Source: Drosophila persimilis
Lineage: Eukaryota; Arthropoda; Insecta; Diptera; Drosophilidae
Direction: 5' to 3'
DNA: 64,000 bases
NCBI RefSeq assembly: GCF_003286085.1
Contig: NW_020825330.1
Coordinates: forward strand, 1,302,001-1,366,000
Part shown: piece after piece, positions 12,737 through 25,810 of the stretch
Position numbering within the stretch: position 1 is the first letter of the stretch
Layout: every line of letters begins with the position of its first letter
Translations under genes and position numbers: made by a program
Notes under the pieces: generated by a model
Told to the model about the DNA's origin: nothing
Database searches by the model: none
Seen by the model: the letters and a program-made list of their open reading frames with translations, nothing else

Positions 12737-12774
12737 ATACAAATACAAATACAAATACAAATAGAAATACAAAC
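12737..12774 (+). repeat. hexamer array ATACAA
   Basis: About six units of TACAAA with one G variant. Confidence 0.9.
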
Positions 12775-12917
12775 ACATGCAAATCGTGGAAAATCCATTC
12801 GAAATCAGTCAACGCGCCAAGGCTTTCATTCAGTTAGAAAGCAGACAGCAGACAACGAACGAAGCAGCAGCCAGCCACCCGAGGGCTCAAGGGCAAAGAT
12901 AGGGAAGAAGGGATGAC

Positions 12918-12952
12918 CGGGATGGGGATGGGGATGGGTATGGGGATGGGGT
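12918..12952 (+). repeat. hexamer array GGGATG
   Basis: Five to six units with one variant. Confidence 0.9.
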
Positions 12953-13504
12953 GCTTTATTTTGTGGCAGAGAGAGGGAGGAAGAGAGAGAGCAGGGGGGG
13001 GCACGGTACGGGGAACCCCCAGTGAAGCTTGAAGCGGAAGTGCGGCTTGATTTACTCAACTCGTTTGTTCGCTCGTTTGTTTTCTGCAACTCCGGTTGCA
13101 AGAACACACACAGGCACATATTTTTCTCCTTATTTTTCTCGGTTCCGTTTCGTTCCGTTGTTGCAGTTGCAGCTTAAATATTTATTAGCCCTTAAACAAA
13201 CAGAATATATGTCTGTGTGCAGCGAGAGACGGGCCGAGAGGGGCGGGAACAGGGGGAGCAGGGGGAGCGGTGAAAGGGAATACCAAACAGTATTCCAGAA
13301 ACAAAATAGGGATTCCTTTTTTTGAGTCTAATGTTCCTTGTGACTCGAATTGATTTCTCTGAATGCTCCGTTTTGTAAGACTCTTCTTTCGAGAGGTTAC
13401 AGGTCGCCTGTTGAACTTTTCTCTAAAAAAAGAGTATTTTCCTCCTTAAAAGTTCTTCAGTGGAATTGATTCCGCTTAACAAGTAATATAGCTTGTTGTG
13501 TTTC

Positions 13505-13800
13505 ATTTTCTACTCCTTATTTGCTACTCGCTAGTCGATCTGAAGGCTTCACACCGAATGCACAAAGATTAATATCCATACAGTTGATAAAACTAGATAT
13601 TGGTTACTTTTTACTTGCTACTCGTTACTTGTGCATTCAAATTAATAAAAATATTTAGTCGCTACTTATAGCCCTTCACTCGCCACTCTCAGGGCGAAGA
13701 AGTCGTTGCTTCAGCAGAAATGTACAGCCATTGAAGCCATCATCCTTTCGTTTTTTTGCTCAATAACTACTCGCTACTCGCTAGAAGTTACTCGTGAGCA
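13505..13800. repeat. ACTCGTT-type repeat cluster (interrupted)
   Basis: Words such as GCTACTCGCTAGTCG, CTACTCGTTACTTG and AACTACTCGCTACTCG recur at 13.50, 13.62 and 13.77 kb. Confidence 0.7.
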
Positions 13801-14934
13801 TACACGTATAATCTATTGAGTTGTCGGCAAGGGAATTGGTTTGGTCTTCGTTTGAGATTTCAGGAACGTCTCTGATGGAAATGTGTAACTTAAAGCGACT
13901 CCAAGGCCCAAGACTCGAGCCAAATGGTGCGGAAATGTGAGTAGGCTTCCAACATTTGCCAACCGCCAGCCCCCGCCGCCGTCCCTCGCCCCTCGCCCAG
14001 CAGGAAAAAACTGTTTCCATGTTTATTAAAGCATTTCTTACGCATCATTTGTTGCTCCAGCCCGAAATTGCTTCAACGATGGGCGGAGTGGGGTGGCGAG
14101 GGAGGGGCACATCCATAGAGTAAAAACGAGGAAGAATACGCTGAATGAGAGACAGTGAAGAATGCAAATGAAATGGCCCAAAGGCAGCCGGCGCAGAGGG
14201 GGCCATACAATAGATGAAAAAAGAGAAGAGAAGAGAAAGAGACTTAATGAAAACGCAACTTGAAGTTTGATAAAGTGAAATCTCCTCCAAAGCAGGACGA
14301 AGGGGGGGAGGGAGTAGGGGGCGGGACCCATATGAGTAATGCGAATAAATGCGAATGCGAATGCGAATACGAGGACGAATACGAGTGTTCTAGTCCACAT
14401 GAGTCTCTCACATGAAACACCGATCAATGAATGAATCATCGTCTGGCAATCCACTCACGTATCCCCCATTGGCCACACATCAATCACAAAATTGGACAAA
14501 AATGGAGCACCAGCCGGAGGAGGAAAATCCTTGGCGAAAGGAAAAGGCCAAAGGGAAAGCCCGAAAGGAAAGAAATTAAGTAAATCGCCAAATTAATTGT
14601 TTTGCTGCAGCTCCAGACCGGATAAAAGGGATAAAGACCCCACACACACACACACAATGGCAGCAGGTCAATGGACTGAAACGAAGCGAACAAAATGGAG
14701 GGCAGAACGGAGAATGGAAACAAGAATCGGGGTTAAGGGAAGAGGGAAGAGGGAAAGAAAGCTGCAAGCGAAATGAAACGAGAACTGTTTAAAAGCAAAA
14801 CGAGAAATTTGCCCAAAAAACTAAAGCGACAAAATAAGTCATTAAGTGAGCCACAAACACCATAGGGAGAGAAAGAGAGTGTGGATACGACCTAAAGATA
14901 CCCTAGAGAGAGCAGGCTTCAGCCCAAAGAAGAT

Positions 14935-15080
14935 AGTCGTTACTTAACACTCTCGATACTCGTTGCTAGCTACTGGTTACTCGCTCTGTGTCATGTAATA
15001 GTTTCTATCGCTTGAAGGCCTTTTGCTCTTCGCATGGTACTCGCTGAATATTTACTCGTTACACGCTACTCGCTCAGAAC
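14935..15080. repeat. ACTCGTT-type repeat cluster
   Basis: Repeated ATACTCGTTGCT, GTTACTCGCT, TTACTCGTTACAC and CTACTCGCTC words. Confidence 0.7.
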
Positions 15081-15401
15081 CATTTGTTGGCCCTGCTCTA
15101 CCAGTCGTTCATGCTATACCGCTATACCGCTATACCGCTCTCCCCTCGAACAGCATGTCACAGCAGGATATACGATATGGGATGTGGGATATAATTAAAC
15201 CTATTTGCCGGAGAGCGAAGCGCAAAACGCCAGTTCGTCGAAACTTCAATCAAACATTTAACCAAATTAGCAGTATTTTTGGCAATTGCCTCTCTCTCTA
15301 TTGTGGCTAGTGGTTTTGTGGCTGAAAGAAAGCACTGGGAAGGAGGCAAAGGACACAAACAAACAAGCAAACAGCAGGAGGGGGCAACAGAAAAGAGGGT
15401 A

Positions 15402-15434
15402 TGGGAATGGGAATGGGAATGGGAATGGCAATGG
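15402..15434 (+). repeat. hexamer array GGGAAT
   Basis: Four perfect units then variants. Confidence 0.9.
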
Positions 15435-17495
15435 GGGAATCGAGAGTGGAGAGTGGCAAAATCACGCAATTTTGTGCTTCAATTAAATTTGATTTTCTGC
15501 TGCCATTCGCACGAATCCTGAATCCTGAATTCTGAATCCTGTACAGCCACTGATGAAGCTGTGCGACATTCATCTATGTATGGTGCAGCATTTGATAAGC
15601 TCCAATCGTCGGTCCCTCTGCCTCTGCCGCTGCCGCTGCCTCGTGTCCTTTCCTCCTCATTAGTTTCGTAGTTTGTGGACCTTTTTTGTGGCACAGCGAG
15701 AGAGAGAAAGAGAGAGTGTGAGTCCTGTGCCTCATGTGTGGCATATCCTTGTTCCGCCCGTGCCACCCATCTGTTTTTGGCCATTACCTTTGGCAGTTTT
15801 CGCCCTGGAAATGACATTTTCACATCATTTGCTGATGTGGCAAATGTGTCTCCTCCTCCCAGTCGTCTGTCGCCTGTCGCCTCTTGCCACAACCGCCTCT
15901 TTTAGAGACTGCCGCCTCCCCTCTGACCCCACCCATATTGAGTGAGTGACTGAGAAGGAGCCGCATTTTGGACACCGAACCGGACCGTACTGGACTGGAG
16001 TGGACTTTTCCTCCAATTTGCTTTGCTGTTGCTCTCCATTTTGGTTTTTTGTGCTGCCCGTGCCGCTTTCAGCCATTTCCGTTTTTGGTGGAATATTTTT
16101 GGGATATCTGCCCCACGACTGATGCCCAGGCAGCGGCATTCAGGAGGCAGGAGACACCTATGGAGTGGAGTGTATCCTTCATCATTTCCACATCGCCGTT
16201 GAACGAATTTCGAAGCCATCGGACGACGACGGCAGACAGGACCTCCTCCTCCTCTCCCGCCACCCCACCACAGCACAATCATAATGCCAATGAAAATGAA
16301 CTTCCATAAGCTTCCCTCCCTTTCTCTCTCCCTGTACCTCACTTTATTTCCCCCGCTTAAGTGTGGTACTTTCTGCCTTGTCCGCGTTTGTGTGGCTTGT
16401 GGGCTGTGGCACCCACACGAATGAGCTGAATGAGCACGAATCAGCCATAGCGTGCTCTGTTCCTATCCATTGATCCGCCATACAGAAGATCGCTGACGAA
16501 AGCTGCCACCTTGGCAGCACTTTTGCGGTGGTTTATTGCCCATTGGCAGCACTCTTCGTGTGGAAACGTGTTCTTCCATTCAGCAAATTGGCATTCACGA
16601 GTCTTCGGCTGCGGTTCGGCTGGAGCATGAACATGCCCCGCCTTGGGGCATGTGTGCTGCACAAATCATTAAATATTTCGTCTGCGGCTTCATCTTCAGC
16701 TTATCCTTCCGCTTCCTGCGCTTCTTGCGCTCTTCTGCTGTTCCGCTTTCAGCTGATTTTGCACTTTTCATGTGTGCTCTGCAGTGTTCGCTGCTGCTAA
16801 GTGATTTCCCGAAACTACTTTTCGTTCGCCTGGACTCCAGGGCTTTGGTGGGGGTCTAGGCCACGCCCCTTATTGCGCACATCTGATGGATGATGCCCCT
16901 CGTTATTTGTTGCATTAGTTGTACTTTTTTTCGGGCTCTGACGCAGCGCTTAAGTCGTTTTTCAGCGCTCCCAATATTTTTGCTCCTTTTGCCACACTTT
17001 TTTCGGGGCGTCCTGCTGCCCCTCTCTGTTTTTGCTAGGTGTCTGGGCCACTTCTTTTTAATTTGTCTATTCCTTCGGACACACCTTTTTGCACTCTTTT
17101 ATTGCTTCTGCTTTTCCTTCGTTCGAGTCAAAGTTTGCCTTCTTCTGGGTTCTATTTAGTTTCCGTTATGGCTTTTCCTTTGTCCGTTCCTCTCCGTTCC
17201 TCTTCCCCTGGCGCAGTATTTTCCTCTTTGAATATTTCGGTTGAATGCTTTTCAATCTTCGAGAATTCCATAAAGTATTCCCAGACTCCTCGAAACATTA
17301 GATATTGAGCTGCTTTCAAAGACAACCCACCAGAAGAAATATACTTTTTTTTGTTTGGTTTAAATCACTTCAAAAAATACTTCCGGAAGTGCAAAAGCCG
17401 TTGGGGACATGGGGAGTGGCACTCGATTGAATCGATTCAGACGGAACCATTGACAGAACCGTGATGGGGCTGTGAGAGTGTTCTCCAAATACTTT

Positions 17496-17850
17496 TGGTA
17501 TTCTTTTGAACGTTTTTCAGCATTGATGGTATTTTGTTGAGTATTTTTCTTCCAGTTTCGATTCTTCGTGGTATTTTTACGGTATTTTTGGCTCTTCTAC
17601 TTTCACCTAAATCTGTGGTATATTTTCACTTTTTTTAAATCTATGTATATCTCGAAGCGTTGGTATTTTTTCTCAGTATTTCTGATTATTTTCTTCTGAC
17701 TTGTTTTTAGTTCTTGAGTATTTTCTTGCTATAGTTAAGTAATTTTAAATCAGTATTTTATTTGGTATTTTTCGAGTCGGTATTTCCTCTATTCATTAGC
17801 CTTATAGCTTTCTATTGGATGCCATTTTTCCGGTATATATTTCAGTATTT
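17496..17850 (+). repeat. GTATTTTT-interspersed tract
   Basis: The words GGTATTTT, AGTATTTT and GAGTATTTTT recur every 15 to 40 nt over about 350 nt without a fixed period. Confidence 0.65.
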
Positions 17851-18990
17851 TTCACATATTTTCGTATCCGTTTCCGCTCGCTTAAATCTCGTTTGATTCA
17901 ATCACCTTTTGAATCCTTCTCTCCCTCCCCCCTCCCCACCTCCCACACACAAATATTCGCTCGAGTATGTTTGACGTTTCCTGCACTATGTTTTGCCTTT
18001 TTCTCCATTTCTCCCCTCCCCCCCTCTATCCTCCACTATCTTTTGTCGTTCCTCTGTCGTTCTGTGGCTGCCACAGAGCAGAGGTCTCCCTGCGTCTCTC
18101 GTGTCGCATCTGTGCCAATCCAAAAATGATTCTTTCCCCAAAAACTTTTCCAAAGCCATAAGTTTCTGGCGCACTTCTACGGCAGCAGCAGCGACAGCAG
18201 CAGCAATCCCCCACATTAGGCCAGAAAAGTTGCCTCTCCTTTCGCTTTGCTTCCATTTGCCATTTGCCATTTGCCAAAGGAGATCCTGCAAAGCAGAGTG
18301 GAGTGGCGAGAGCACTCATCTTGGCCAAAAGCAATTGCGCGCCCACTGCAATTGCTGGTGCTGCTCCTCCTCCTCCTTCCTGCTTCCTTCTTCCTCCTTG
18401 CTCCTGGATGTTTCTGTCGCTGTCGCTGTCGCTGCTGCTGTGGTCGCAGCTGCCAAGGATGTTCCGTGTTGGGGTCAGTCCTGGAGGCACGGACCAGAGT
18501 CCGAAGTCCCGCATCCCGCATCCCGCGTCCCGCGTCCAGTCCGAGGCGCAGACCAAAGCCAACTTTGGGAGGCGTCGACAGGACAACGACAACGACAACA
18601 AGAACAACAAAAGATACTAGGCCATAATCACGGACGTTGTCTGTTGTCCGGGGCATACGGAATACCCTTTGCCGAGAGCCTGGGGTCCAACGATTTTCCA
18701 GCGAAGACAGAAACAGAGCGCCCCTCGGCCTACCCCCGGCTACTGCCTTTCAGCGGCGTTCTTCAAGGGCATTCAGTGTCTCTCTGTGGCTTTCCCTTTG
18801 CCTTCCGCGTGGACTCAAGGGTGTCCCATGTGGCGGTGTCGCCGCTCTCTCTCCCCTCTCCTTGCGGCTGCCACTGGCCGTGGATGTTGTGTGTGCTGTC
18901 ATCTTGGTCGCTGCTGCTGTCTTAGCGCTTAAGTGCGATGGCATTAAGCTATTAGCATAATTTTTGTGCATTATCATTATGGCCAGAGGA

Positions 18991-19039
18991 GGCAGGGGAG
19001 TGGCAGGGGAGTGGCAGGGGAGTGGCAGGGGAGTGGCAG
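18991..19039 (+). repeat. 11-bp tandem repeat GGCAGGGGAGT
   Basis: Four consecutive near-perfect units. Confidence 0.9.
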
Positions 19040-19254
19040 AGGGCGAATGTTTCGGAGACAAAGAAAAGGCGGAGGCATGTGAGGAGCAGGAGCGTTGCCC
19101 ATGCCGCCGCTTGGCTAAAAAGATTATGCCATTTATCATTGACATATTTGGTTCCAGGACACACACACACACACACACACACGCATACATAAGGAAAACG
19201 CATATAAAAAAAGGAAATTTTGCTTTTACTTACTCAGGAAAAATACAGGAAAGG

Positions 19255-19264
19255 CGAGAGGGAG

Positions 19265-19297
<33 letters not shown>

Positions 19298-19298
19298 C
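19255..19298 (+). repeat. GA microsatellite
   Basis: Imperfect then perfect GA run, 170 nt left of the recursive splice site. Confidence 0.9.
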
Positions 19299-19470
19299 AA
19301 AAAGTTGGAGCCCTCGGAAAAAAGTTGCAACTTTTTGCTGCTTTGGTGCTTTGCTGCTCTTCTGTTGCTGATGTTTTTCTATTTTCTTTTGGGTTTTTCT
19401 TCTGTGGATTTTGTCCCCGAAGGCAAATGAAACCAACCAGAAATATGGCTGAAAGATGAAAGAAAACTGC

Positions 19471-19507
19471 ACTCACCTGCAAAAAGAGGAAAGAGAAGAG
19501 AAAGGGA
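19471..19507 (-). other. candidate recursive splice site (ratchet point)
   Basis: On the minus strand an unbroken 27-nt pyrimidine tract (19507-19481) is followed by GCAG|GTGAGTGC, so a strong 3' splice site is directly joined to a strong 5' splice site at 19477/19476. This is the juxtaposed acceptor-donor consensus of Drosophila zero-nucleotide exons that split very long introns. It lies 13.8 kb downstream of the predicted 5' splice site at 33258, on the same strand. A chance match of this quality is unlikely, but splicing has not been shown. Confidence 0.65.
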
Positions 19508-19731
19508 TCTTTTTGTTAGTTCTTAATGCACTTTTCGGGAACAACAGCAGACTATATCCCGAGTACATCCCGATGGAAGATGGAAGATGGGCACAAATTG
19601 GGATGCACTTTGGGGGCTAATTTAATCAAAGATCTGTCCTCAGAGGCACTCTCAGAGAGGGCGACGCTTCTAGTTTGAGAAAAGTAGAGCAATTGGTTTC
19701 TTCTCTCATTGGAAACCAGTCTTCTGAGCTT

Positions 19732-19761
19732 GTAGAGAGAGAGAGAGAGAGAGAGAGAGAA
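19732..19761 (+). repeat. GA microsatellite
   Basis: About 14 GA units. Confidence 0.95.
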
Positions 19762-20104
19762 GGAATCTCCCGTCGCGTGGACTTAATTCGGTCTCCAGTT
19801 TGCAGTTCAATAACTTGACAAATTAATCACAGTGCTTATCCTGCTGCCCTCCCCGCAACTCCCCCGACTGCTCTCCAAAGTGCACGGCTTGCACTTAATC
19901 AAATCAAAAGAAAACGCAAGCATCCCACAAACATCTTCACACTCCTTGCTCCCCGTTTCTCCTCCTTCGCCTCCGGCTTCTCCTTTGATTTCTGTTTAAT
20001 ACAAAACATCCTTCCGGCAGCTTCGAGCCTGCTCCACTGTTTAAGGATGGCTTGCTCCCGTTTTTAATTTTTCAAATGGAAATCAACGTTCCTCCCCAAG
20101 AATA

Positions 20105-20160
20105 CTCGCACGCATTCGTTCTTCTTACTCGCTACTCGCTACTCGCCACTCGTAACACTG
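20105..20160. repeat. ACTCGTT-type repeat cluster
   Basis: CTTACTCGCTACTCGCTACT continues into CGCCACTCGTAACAC; the same family as at 8.7 kb. Confidence 0.7.
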
Positions 20161-22138
20161 ACCTTGCAACCTGTACGTCAGAGTTTTCTTGGTTTTAAAC
20201 TACCCGAAAGTACATCAAGATTTTCCGCATTTCTCCCATTGATTTTCCACACGCGGGACTGTTTATACGGGGTATCAACTTTGTCCCGAGATTATCTACG
20301 TTTTTTCTTTATTTTTTCGCGTTGGATGGAAATGGATTTGGATTTGTTTTCCCCCCAAACCCCCACTCCTTTGGGGGCGTGTGGGGAGCGCTAGAGTTTA
20401 AGGGGATGGGGGATGGGGATTGGAAGCTCAAGAGTCAAAGGAGTTCATGCCCCAGACGGTGCTCGGGGTCTGGTCTCAACATTTTAATTGCCTCGAATGT
20501 GGGCGCCGCTGTGTTTTGCACGACTCTTCCAATTTTCAACTCTCGAAAACTCCAATTTCGTGTGCAATTTTCTTTGGCTGCAGTTTTCCACCCGCGCCAC
20601 CAGCGGCAATGGCGGCGGCATCGTCGGAGTTGAGGTGCAAATGGGAAAGGGGAAGACGGAAGAAGGGAAAAAGGGATGGAGTCTAGGGAGTGGAAGGAGC
20701 AGAGACCACACAGGCACAGAGACACACCGACACAGAGGAGTACGAACACATAGAAAGACTAAACGACTTGCCAGATAACTCGCTAAGCCGCAAAACGTTC
20801 CACAGTTCGTTTCCGTCTTCATTTTTGGATACCCTCATTTAGGAGGGGAAACGAAGGGTGTCACGAGTCCAACAAGACGTTGGGCCACTATTGGTTCTCA
20901 TTGATTCCTCGGACTCCTTTTCCGTCCTCGTTCGAAGCTCTTCTTTTTCTTACTCGCTCTTTCTTCTCGTTGAATTTCTTCTTCTTTATTCAGCTGGGGT
21001 CTTCTCCAGCGAGAATGCACCATCCAGGGTATCCTACGCTCGTCCTTTTCTCCGTTTATTCCTCTTGTGCCCCACTGTCCTGCTTTTGACCGCCGGCCTC
21101 TGCTGCTTCATGCCGTTTGTCCCTCGAAACTAATCCGCCCTCAAATTTATTTGCTTAATTTCATTTGTTGGCTGGCCCCAACTTTCAGGCGAAGCAAGAG
21201 CTTTGCGGACGTGCGGTAATGTTTTCGGCTTAAGCTCTCTCTCTGTCTCTCCCTCTATCATGGTTATCTCTTTCCCTCTTTCTTGTAAAGTTCCACTGGG
21301 CATTGGCCAAAGCCAACTTGAATTTAGATCATAAATAATCCGTCAAAGTCTATAAATCAGTGAGGGGGAGGGCGAGGGCGAGGGCGAGAAAGCTACATTT
21401 ACCATTTCGTGGGAGACAGGGATTTACGAGTAGAACTAGTTCTCCAGTTCTCCAGTTCTCCAGCCACTGATTCCACTCGTTGGTGCCTCTTTCCGCCAAG
21501 CATCACGAGATCACTAGTTTCCTAGTTCCAGAATGAGCGAGTCCTATGCACTCGTTCAATGGATGCCTTGCTCGTTAGTTCTCTCTATGAACTGATCAGT
21601 CACTCTCCACACTCGTTCTTTGTACTCGTTTATAGCATTCGGACTCTTGGATTCCCTCTCGTTGATTTTTTTGCTCGTTCATTGGTTGCCATATTCGCTC
21701 TAACGATTGCTCGTTCCTCACTCGCGTTCATTTTATTTTTTCTTGGACTTTCCGTTGCCTAGATCCTCCATATCTCCGCAAAGCTCTGCCTTTCAGCCAT
21801 TTAGGGCCATGCCGTATATCATTCTCAGGTGTTCGTTTGAACTCTTTAAAGGCCATAAACTATAGCTTCTGCCCCAACAGCTTGAGCATCTCCCGAATAT
21901 CCCTTTCAAAGGCGTCGATGCAGCGGCGGCATTCTAAGAACTATTCCATCGCCGAGCAGCAGAATGCGGAGGCAGAAGGAAGGAAGGAAGCGGGAAGATG
22001 AGAGCTGCGCATCTTTATTATTTCATACTGCAGTTTCTTCCCATCCACCCATCCACCCTGCCACCTCCTCCCCGTTCGATCCTTGCGCGCAAAATTCCTT
22101 CCTTCATTTCAATTAATTTCCGCGACATTGATGCGCGT

Positions 22139-22201
22139 TGTCGTCGTCGTCGTCGTCGTCGTCGTCGGTGTCGTCGGTGTCGTCCCAGCAGCAGCAGCAG
22201 C
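22139..22201 (+). repeat. GTC then CAG trinucleotide arrays
   Basis: About 14 GTC or GTCG-related units followed by five CAG units; the source of long Ser, Val, Arg and Gln runs in overlapping frames. Confidence 0.95.
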
Positions 22202-23127
22202 CGCCTCCTTCCTTCCTTCCTTTCATCCTCGAAATGTGGGGCGGTGTGTGTGTCCCCGTTTTCACGCCCGCGTTTCGTTGTCAGCGAAAGCTTAAAACAT
22301 TTCTCCATTGGCGCTCGCGTTTTTTAATTAATTTAAAGTTATTTTCCCTGTTATCCAGAGAGAGGCTTCAGCCTCCACCTCCACGCGGTGTCTGTGGCAC
22401 ACGCCTTTATTAAATCTGTTGTCTGCATTGCATTTTAATTGATATCCGCTTGTTGCTCAATATATGTACACAAGACGCAGCGCTGCATCGTCGTAATGGA
22501 ATCAAAGGCAACGACACACCCCAGCGGAGACGACTCCTGTGCCATTAAGTGATTTTGCGGGATCCGCGGCAGCTCAGGCCCGTCTCTTGGGGCCTCTTTG
22601 ATTAGCTACAGAGCGGAGCATTTGCCTCTCGTGCTCCGTGCAAATGCAATATCTGCACAGACAACGCGGAACAGCCAGTGGGGTGTTGGAGGCAGCTGCC
22701 GCACTTGCAACATAATTAATATTTTCGCCCCGACTCTACAGGGGGGGATCTTAAGAAAGAGAAAGAGGATTTAGGCACCTTTCCGCAAGGAACGAGTAGC
22801 AGCAGCGAGTCACAGATGCCATCCAGCGAGTGTCTGTTTGAACGAGATGGCAGGCCATTCGATCATTCGTGGCCTTCTTGGCCGCACCTTCCAGGGGAAC
22901 ATACCCTGGCAAAGGGCTGGTCTCCGGCTCTGAACTTGCGACTCTTTTCTGCCAGTTTATACAAATTTCATTCAGTATTTTGTTGCATCGTTCTTTGTGT
23001 GCGTCTGTTTGCTGGCGCTGTGCTCTTTTGCCGGCCCTGTGCTTCTTCTTCTGTGTTTCTGTGTATTTGTTTGTTTGTTTGATGTCAACATTGCCTGCCT
23101 ACGAGAGAGCATATGAGCGACATCGAA

Positions 23128-23180
23128 GGAGTATAAGCAGGAGTAGAAGCAGGAGTAGAAGCAGGAGTTCAAGCAGAAGC
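23128..23180 (+). repeat. 12-bp tandem repeat AGCAGGAGTAGA
   Basis: About four units, with the first and last diverged. Confidence 0.85.
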
Positions 23181-23325
23181 AGAGGCAGGAACTGTAGCTG
23201 TAGTTGTGGCAGTGGCAGTGGCACACACAGTGGCGGGGCCAACGTTGCCTGCATTGCATTGCCAAGTGGCAAGTGCATCCTGGCGTATCCTCTCCTCCCA
23301 AATTCAGGCTTGTCTACACACGGGT

Positions 23326-23364
23326 CTCCTCCTCCTCCTGCTGCTGCTGCTGCTGCTGCTGCTC
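23326..23364 (+). repeat. CTC/CTG trinucleotide array
   Basis: About four CTC units then nine CTG units. Confidence 0.95.
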
Positions 23365-24241
23365 CTGCCTGCCTTCATTAGCCTTTGGCAGTAAGTCAGA
23401 GTCACTCAGTGTCCCTCCATGTGCCCCTGCTCCTGCCCCTGCCCATGCCCCACCATGTTGCATGTTGTGTGTGCTTAACAAAGAGCCTTTTGTGGAGCCA
23501 AACAACATGGCATTGACTTTTGTCTCTCTCGTCTTCTTGTGGCATGAATTGTTGCCTTTTGCCTATTGATTGCCCCCTGGCCAAAGCGGAATTTCCAGCC
23601 AAAGCCAAGGCAAACGAACATTTCCCCCCGCCCCCACATCTCCCCCACGTATTTGTCTTTTCTCCGATTTAAATGAGAAATTCTCTGGGAGAGATCGACC
23701 AGCATTCCCGTTTCCAATTAGATTACATAAATATCATCATTTTGCACATATTTTCGGGCAGCATTGACATTCAATGGCAGGCCAGAGAGATTCCAGACAA
23801 GTAATCTCCAATATTCAGCGGTTAATACAATTATTTAATATCTTTCAGCGCAGTGAAAACAAAAGGAAAGTCCAAAAATATGGGGGAGGAGGAGGCAGCA
23901 ACGTTGTCGAATAATTCGGCTCGAACGTGTTGTAATTCGACTCGTTTCTTTGTACTCGTTGGAGTAGCCCGTGTCTGATTCGTTGCTTCTACTCGTTGCT
24001 CGTTTACAAGGGCAAAAGTGCTCGCTGAATGATTGAACGACGTTTTCCCTCTGCTGTCGCGCAGTGTGTCGCCTCCGTCTGGCCCTAACTTCTTCTGACA
24101 GTTCGCTTCAAAAGTGTGTGCACGGGGGCTTTGCATTAAAGTCATCACAAGGCAATCTAATTTGAAGAAAGCGCCGCCGCAATGTCTGCAACAGAAGGCA
24201 ACAGCAGAAGGCAGAAGGCAGACTACAGAAGGCAATGCCAA

Positions 24242-24303
<62 letters not shown>
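24242..24303 (+). repeat. CT microsatellite
   Basis: About 60 nt of CT; it encodes the spurious Ser/Leu and Arg/Glu runs in overlapping frames. Confidence 0.95.
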
Positions 24304-24304
<1 letters not shown>

Positions 24305-24665
24305 GCATGTCACACAACGATGATGTTTTCTTTTTGCAGCCAGCAGAGCATTCGTCCAGGAGGCAAGGAGTGGTGGATGCCACACACGTTTAAACATAAT
24401 AATTCTCAATTTCGTCAGCGATATCAATGGCAGAAAGGCAGCGAGAGGCCCCCATCGGAGGGAGCTCCAGCTTGAACTTCATGTTCCCTTCCCTGCCCTT
24501 CCCTTCCCGCCACGAGCAAAAGCGACAGACAGGAAAAGCATGCAGACATCAACATAAACTGACATTTTTTTGTATGAAATTGAGCACACGAGGAGCGCAC
24601 GAGGAGCAGGCAGCAGCAGGCCAAATAAAATCCCCAAAAAAATACCGAAAAAAGAAAACAAGACG

Positions 24666-24712
24666 AGGAAAGGAAAGGAATGGAAAGGAAAGGAAAGGAA
24701 AGGAAAAGAAAG
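24666..24712 (+). repeat. pentamer array GGAAA
   Basis: About nine units with one base variant. Confidence 0.9.
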
Positions 24713-25054
24713 GGTCTCTTTCGAAGCTGGAAATACCCTAGGAAAAGCAGATCCATCGCTGGCAAGAATCACGGGAAAAACGAAGGAGAGGAAAAACAAG
24801 CAAAGCGAAGAAGCAGAAGGAAAAGTCAGGCAGCAAGAAAAACTCAAACGACATGCGGAAATCATGTCAGATGAAGCGGCAGCAACAGCGGCAGTGGCAA
24901 CATCGGCAGCGGCATCGGCATCGGCAGCAGGAGTTGCAGTCGTCATGTGGAAAAAAAAACAGAAACAGACTCCATCGAGGGGAGAAACGAGAGGGAGATA
25001 GAGAGAGAGAGAGCAGTCGAGAAGGGGAGCTGAAGAGGGGGAAATAAATGGCGG

Positions 25055-25084
25055 CACACACACACACACACACACACACACACC
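25055..25084 (+). repeat. CA microsatellite
   Basis: About 14 CA units. Confidence 0.95.
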
Positions 25085-25304
25085 ACATATGCAGAAGCGC
25101 GAACATGCTAAAAAGGAAACGGAAAGAGTTGTACATGTTTGATGGCGGCGGCGGTACGTTTGGGTGGCAAGAGAAGTGGAGATGGGGAGAGTAGAGAGGG
25201 GCGGATGAGAGCCGAATAGGAGTGTGCCATGGCGACCAACATTTGATTGCATTAACCATACAGTGGGCCAGAGCCCACAAAAACCCTTCAATGCAGATCT
25301 AAGA

Positions 25305-25445
25305 TATCTTCGAAAAATACCAAAAAGAAATACCGGAAATAATACCAGAAAAATACTGGAAAATACCAGAAGCCAGTACCTGTACCGAAAATACAAAAAA
25401 AAAAACCAGAAAAATACTGAAAGTATATAATACTAAAAAGTTACC
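25305..25445 (-). repeat. AAATACC-interspersed tract (inverse orientation)
   Basis: AAAATACC, AAATACCGG and AAAATACTGG words recur; they are the reverse complement of the GTATTTT tracts elsewhere. Confidence 0.6.
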
Positions 25446-25770
25446 AGAAAAGATAAATAAACTAAGTTAATCCTTGAAATATCTTCCTCCGGAGACCAAG
25501 AAATTTCTGTGTGGTCCCTGGGCAACGAATCAAAGAGCTATCTTCTTGTAGCCCGCACGAAAACCGCTCCTTGGGTCGCTGTGCAAATGTGCCCATAGGT
25601 GAAAGGACACCCATTACCGTCGCCCAGTATTCGACTCTCACCCCCCCATCCCGGGGGTGGTATTCCCGCATTTATCGCACTCGTGACTCCGTAGTGCGTA
25701 TTTCATATTCATTTGATATTCGAGCTTTGAACAAAAGCCACAAATGCCACAGGGATTATCGCAACAGTGC

Positions 25771-25810
25771 GGTTACCGTTACGGTTACGGTTACGGTTAC
25801 GGTTACGGGT
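25771..25810 (+). repeat. hexamer array GGTTAC
   Basis: Six or so GGTTAC units, the first and last imperfect. Confidence 0.9.

Larger units (their letters stand above)
10000..19470. other. non-coding stretch, probably intronic
   Basis: No gene recognised. Contains several ACTCGTT clusters (10.2, 12.4, 13.5-13.8, 14.9-15.1 kb), 12-mer and 6-mer tandem repeats and a TATTTT-interspersed tract at 17.5-17.85 kb. The region 18.2-18.9 kb is GC-rich with CTG/GCTGC runs but no convincing frame. Confidence 0.5.

Noticed and set aside
18264..18925. Overlapping long frames on both strands
   Set aside because: GC-rich CTG/GCTGC repeats keep several frames open at once; no single frame has coding character.
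24479..25396. 305-codon minus-strand frame
   Set aside because: It crosses CT/GA and CA microsatellites and a GGAAA array; the peptide is a series of simple-sequence runs (Phe/Ser/Leu, Cys/Val) with no coding bias.
25771..25810. GGTTAC array as possible telomere-like repeat
   Set aside because: Only six units inside ordinary DNA; flies use retrotransposon telomeres, and other hexamer arrays are equally common here.
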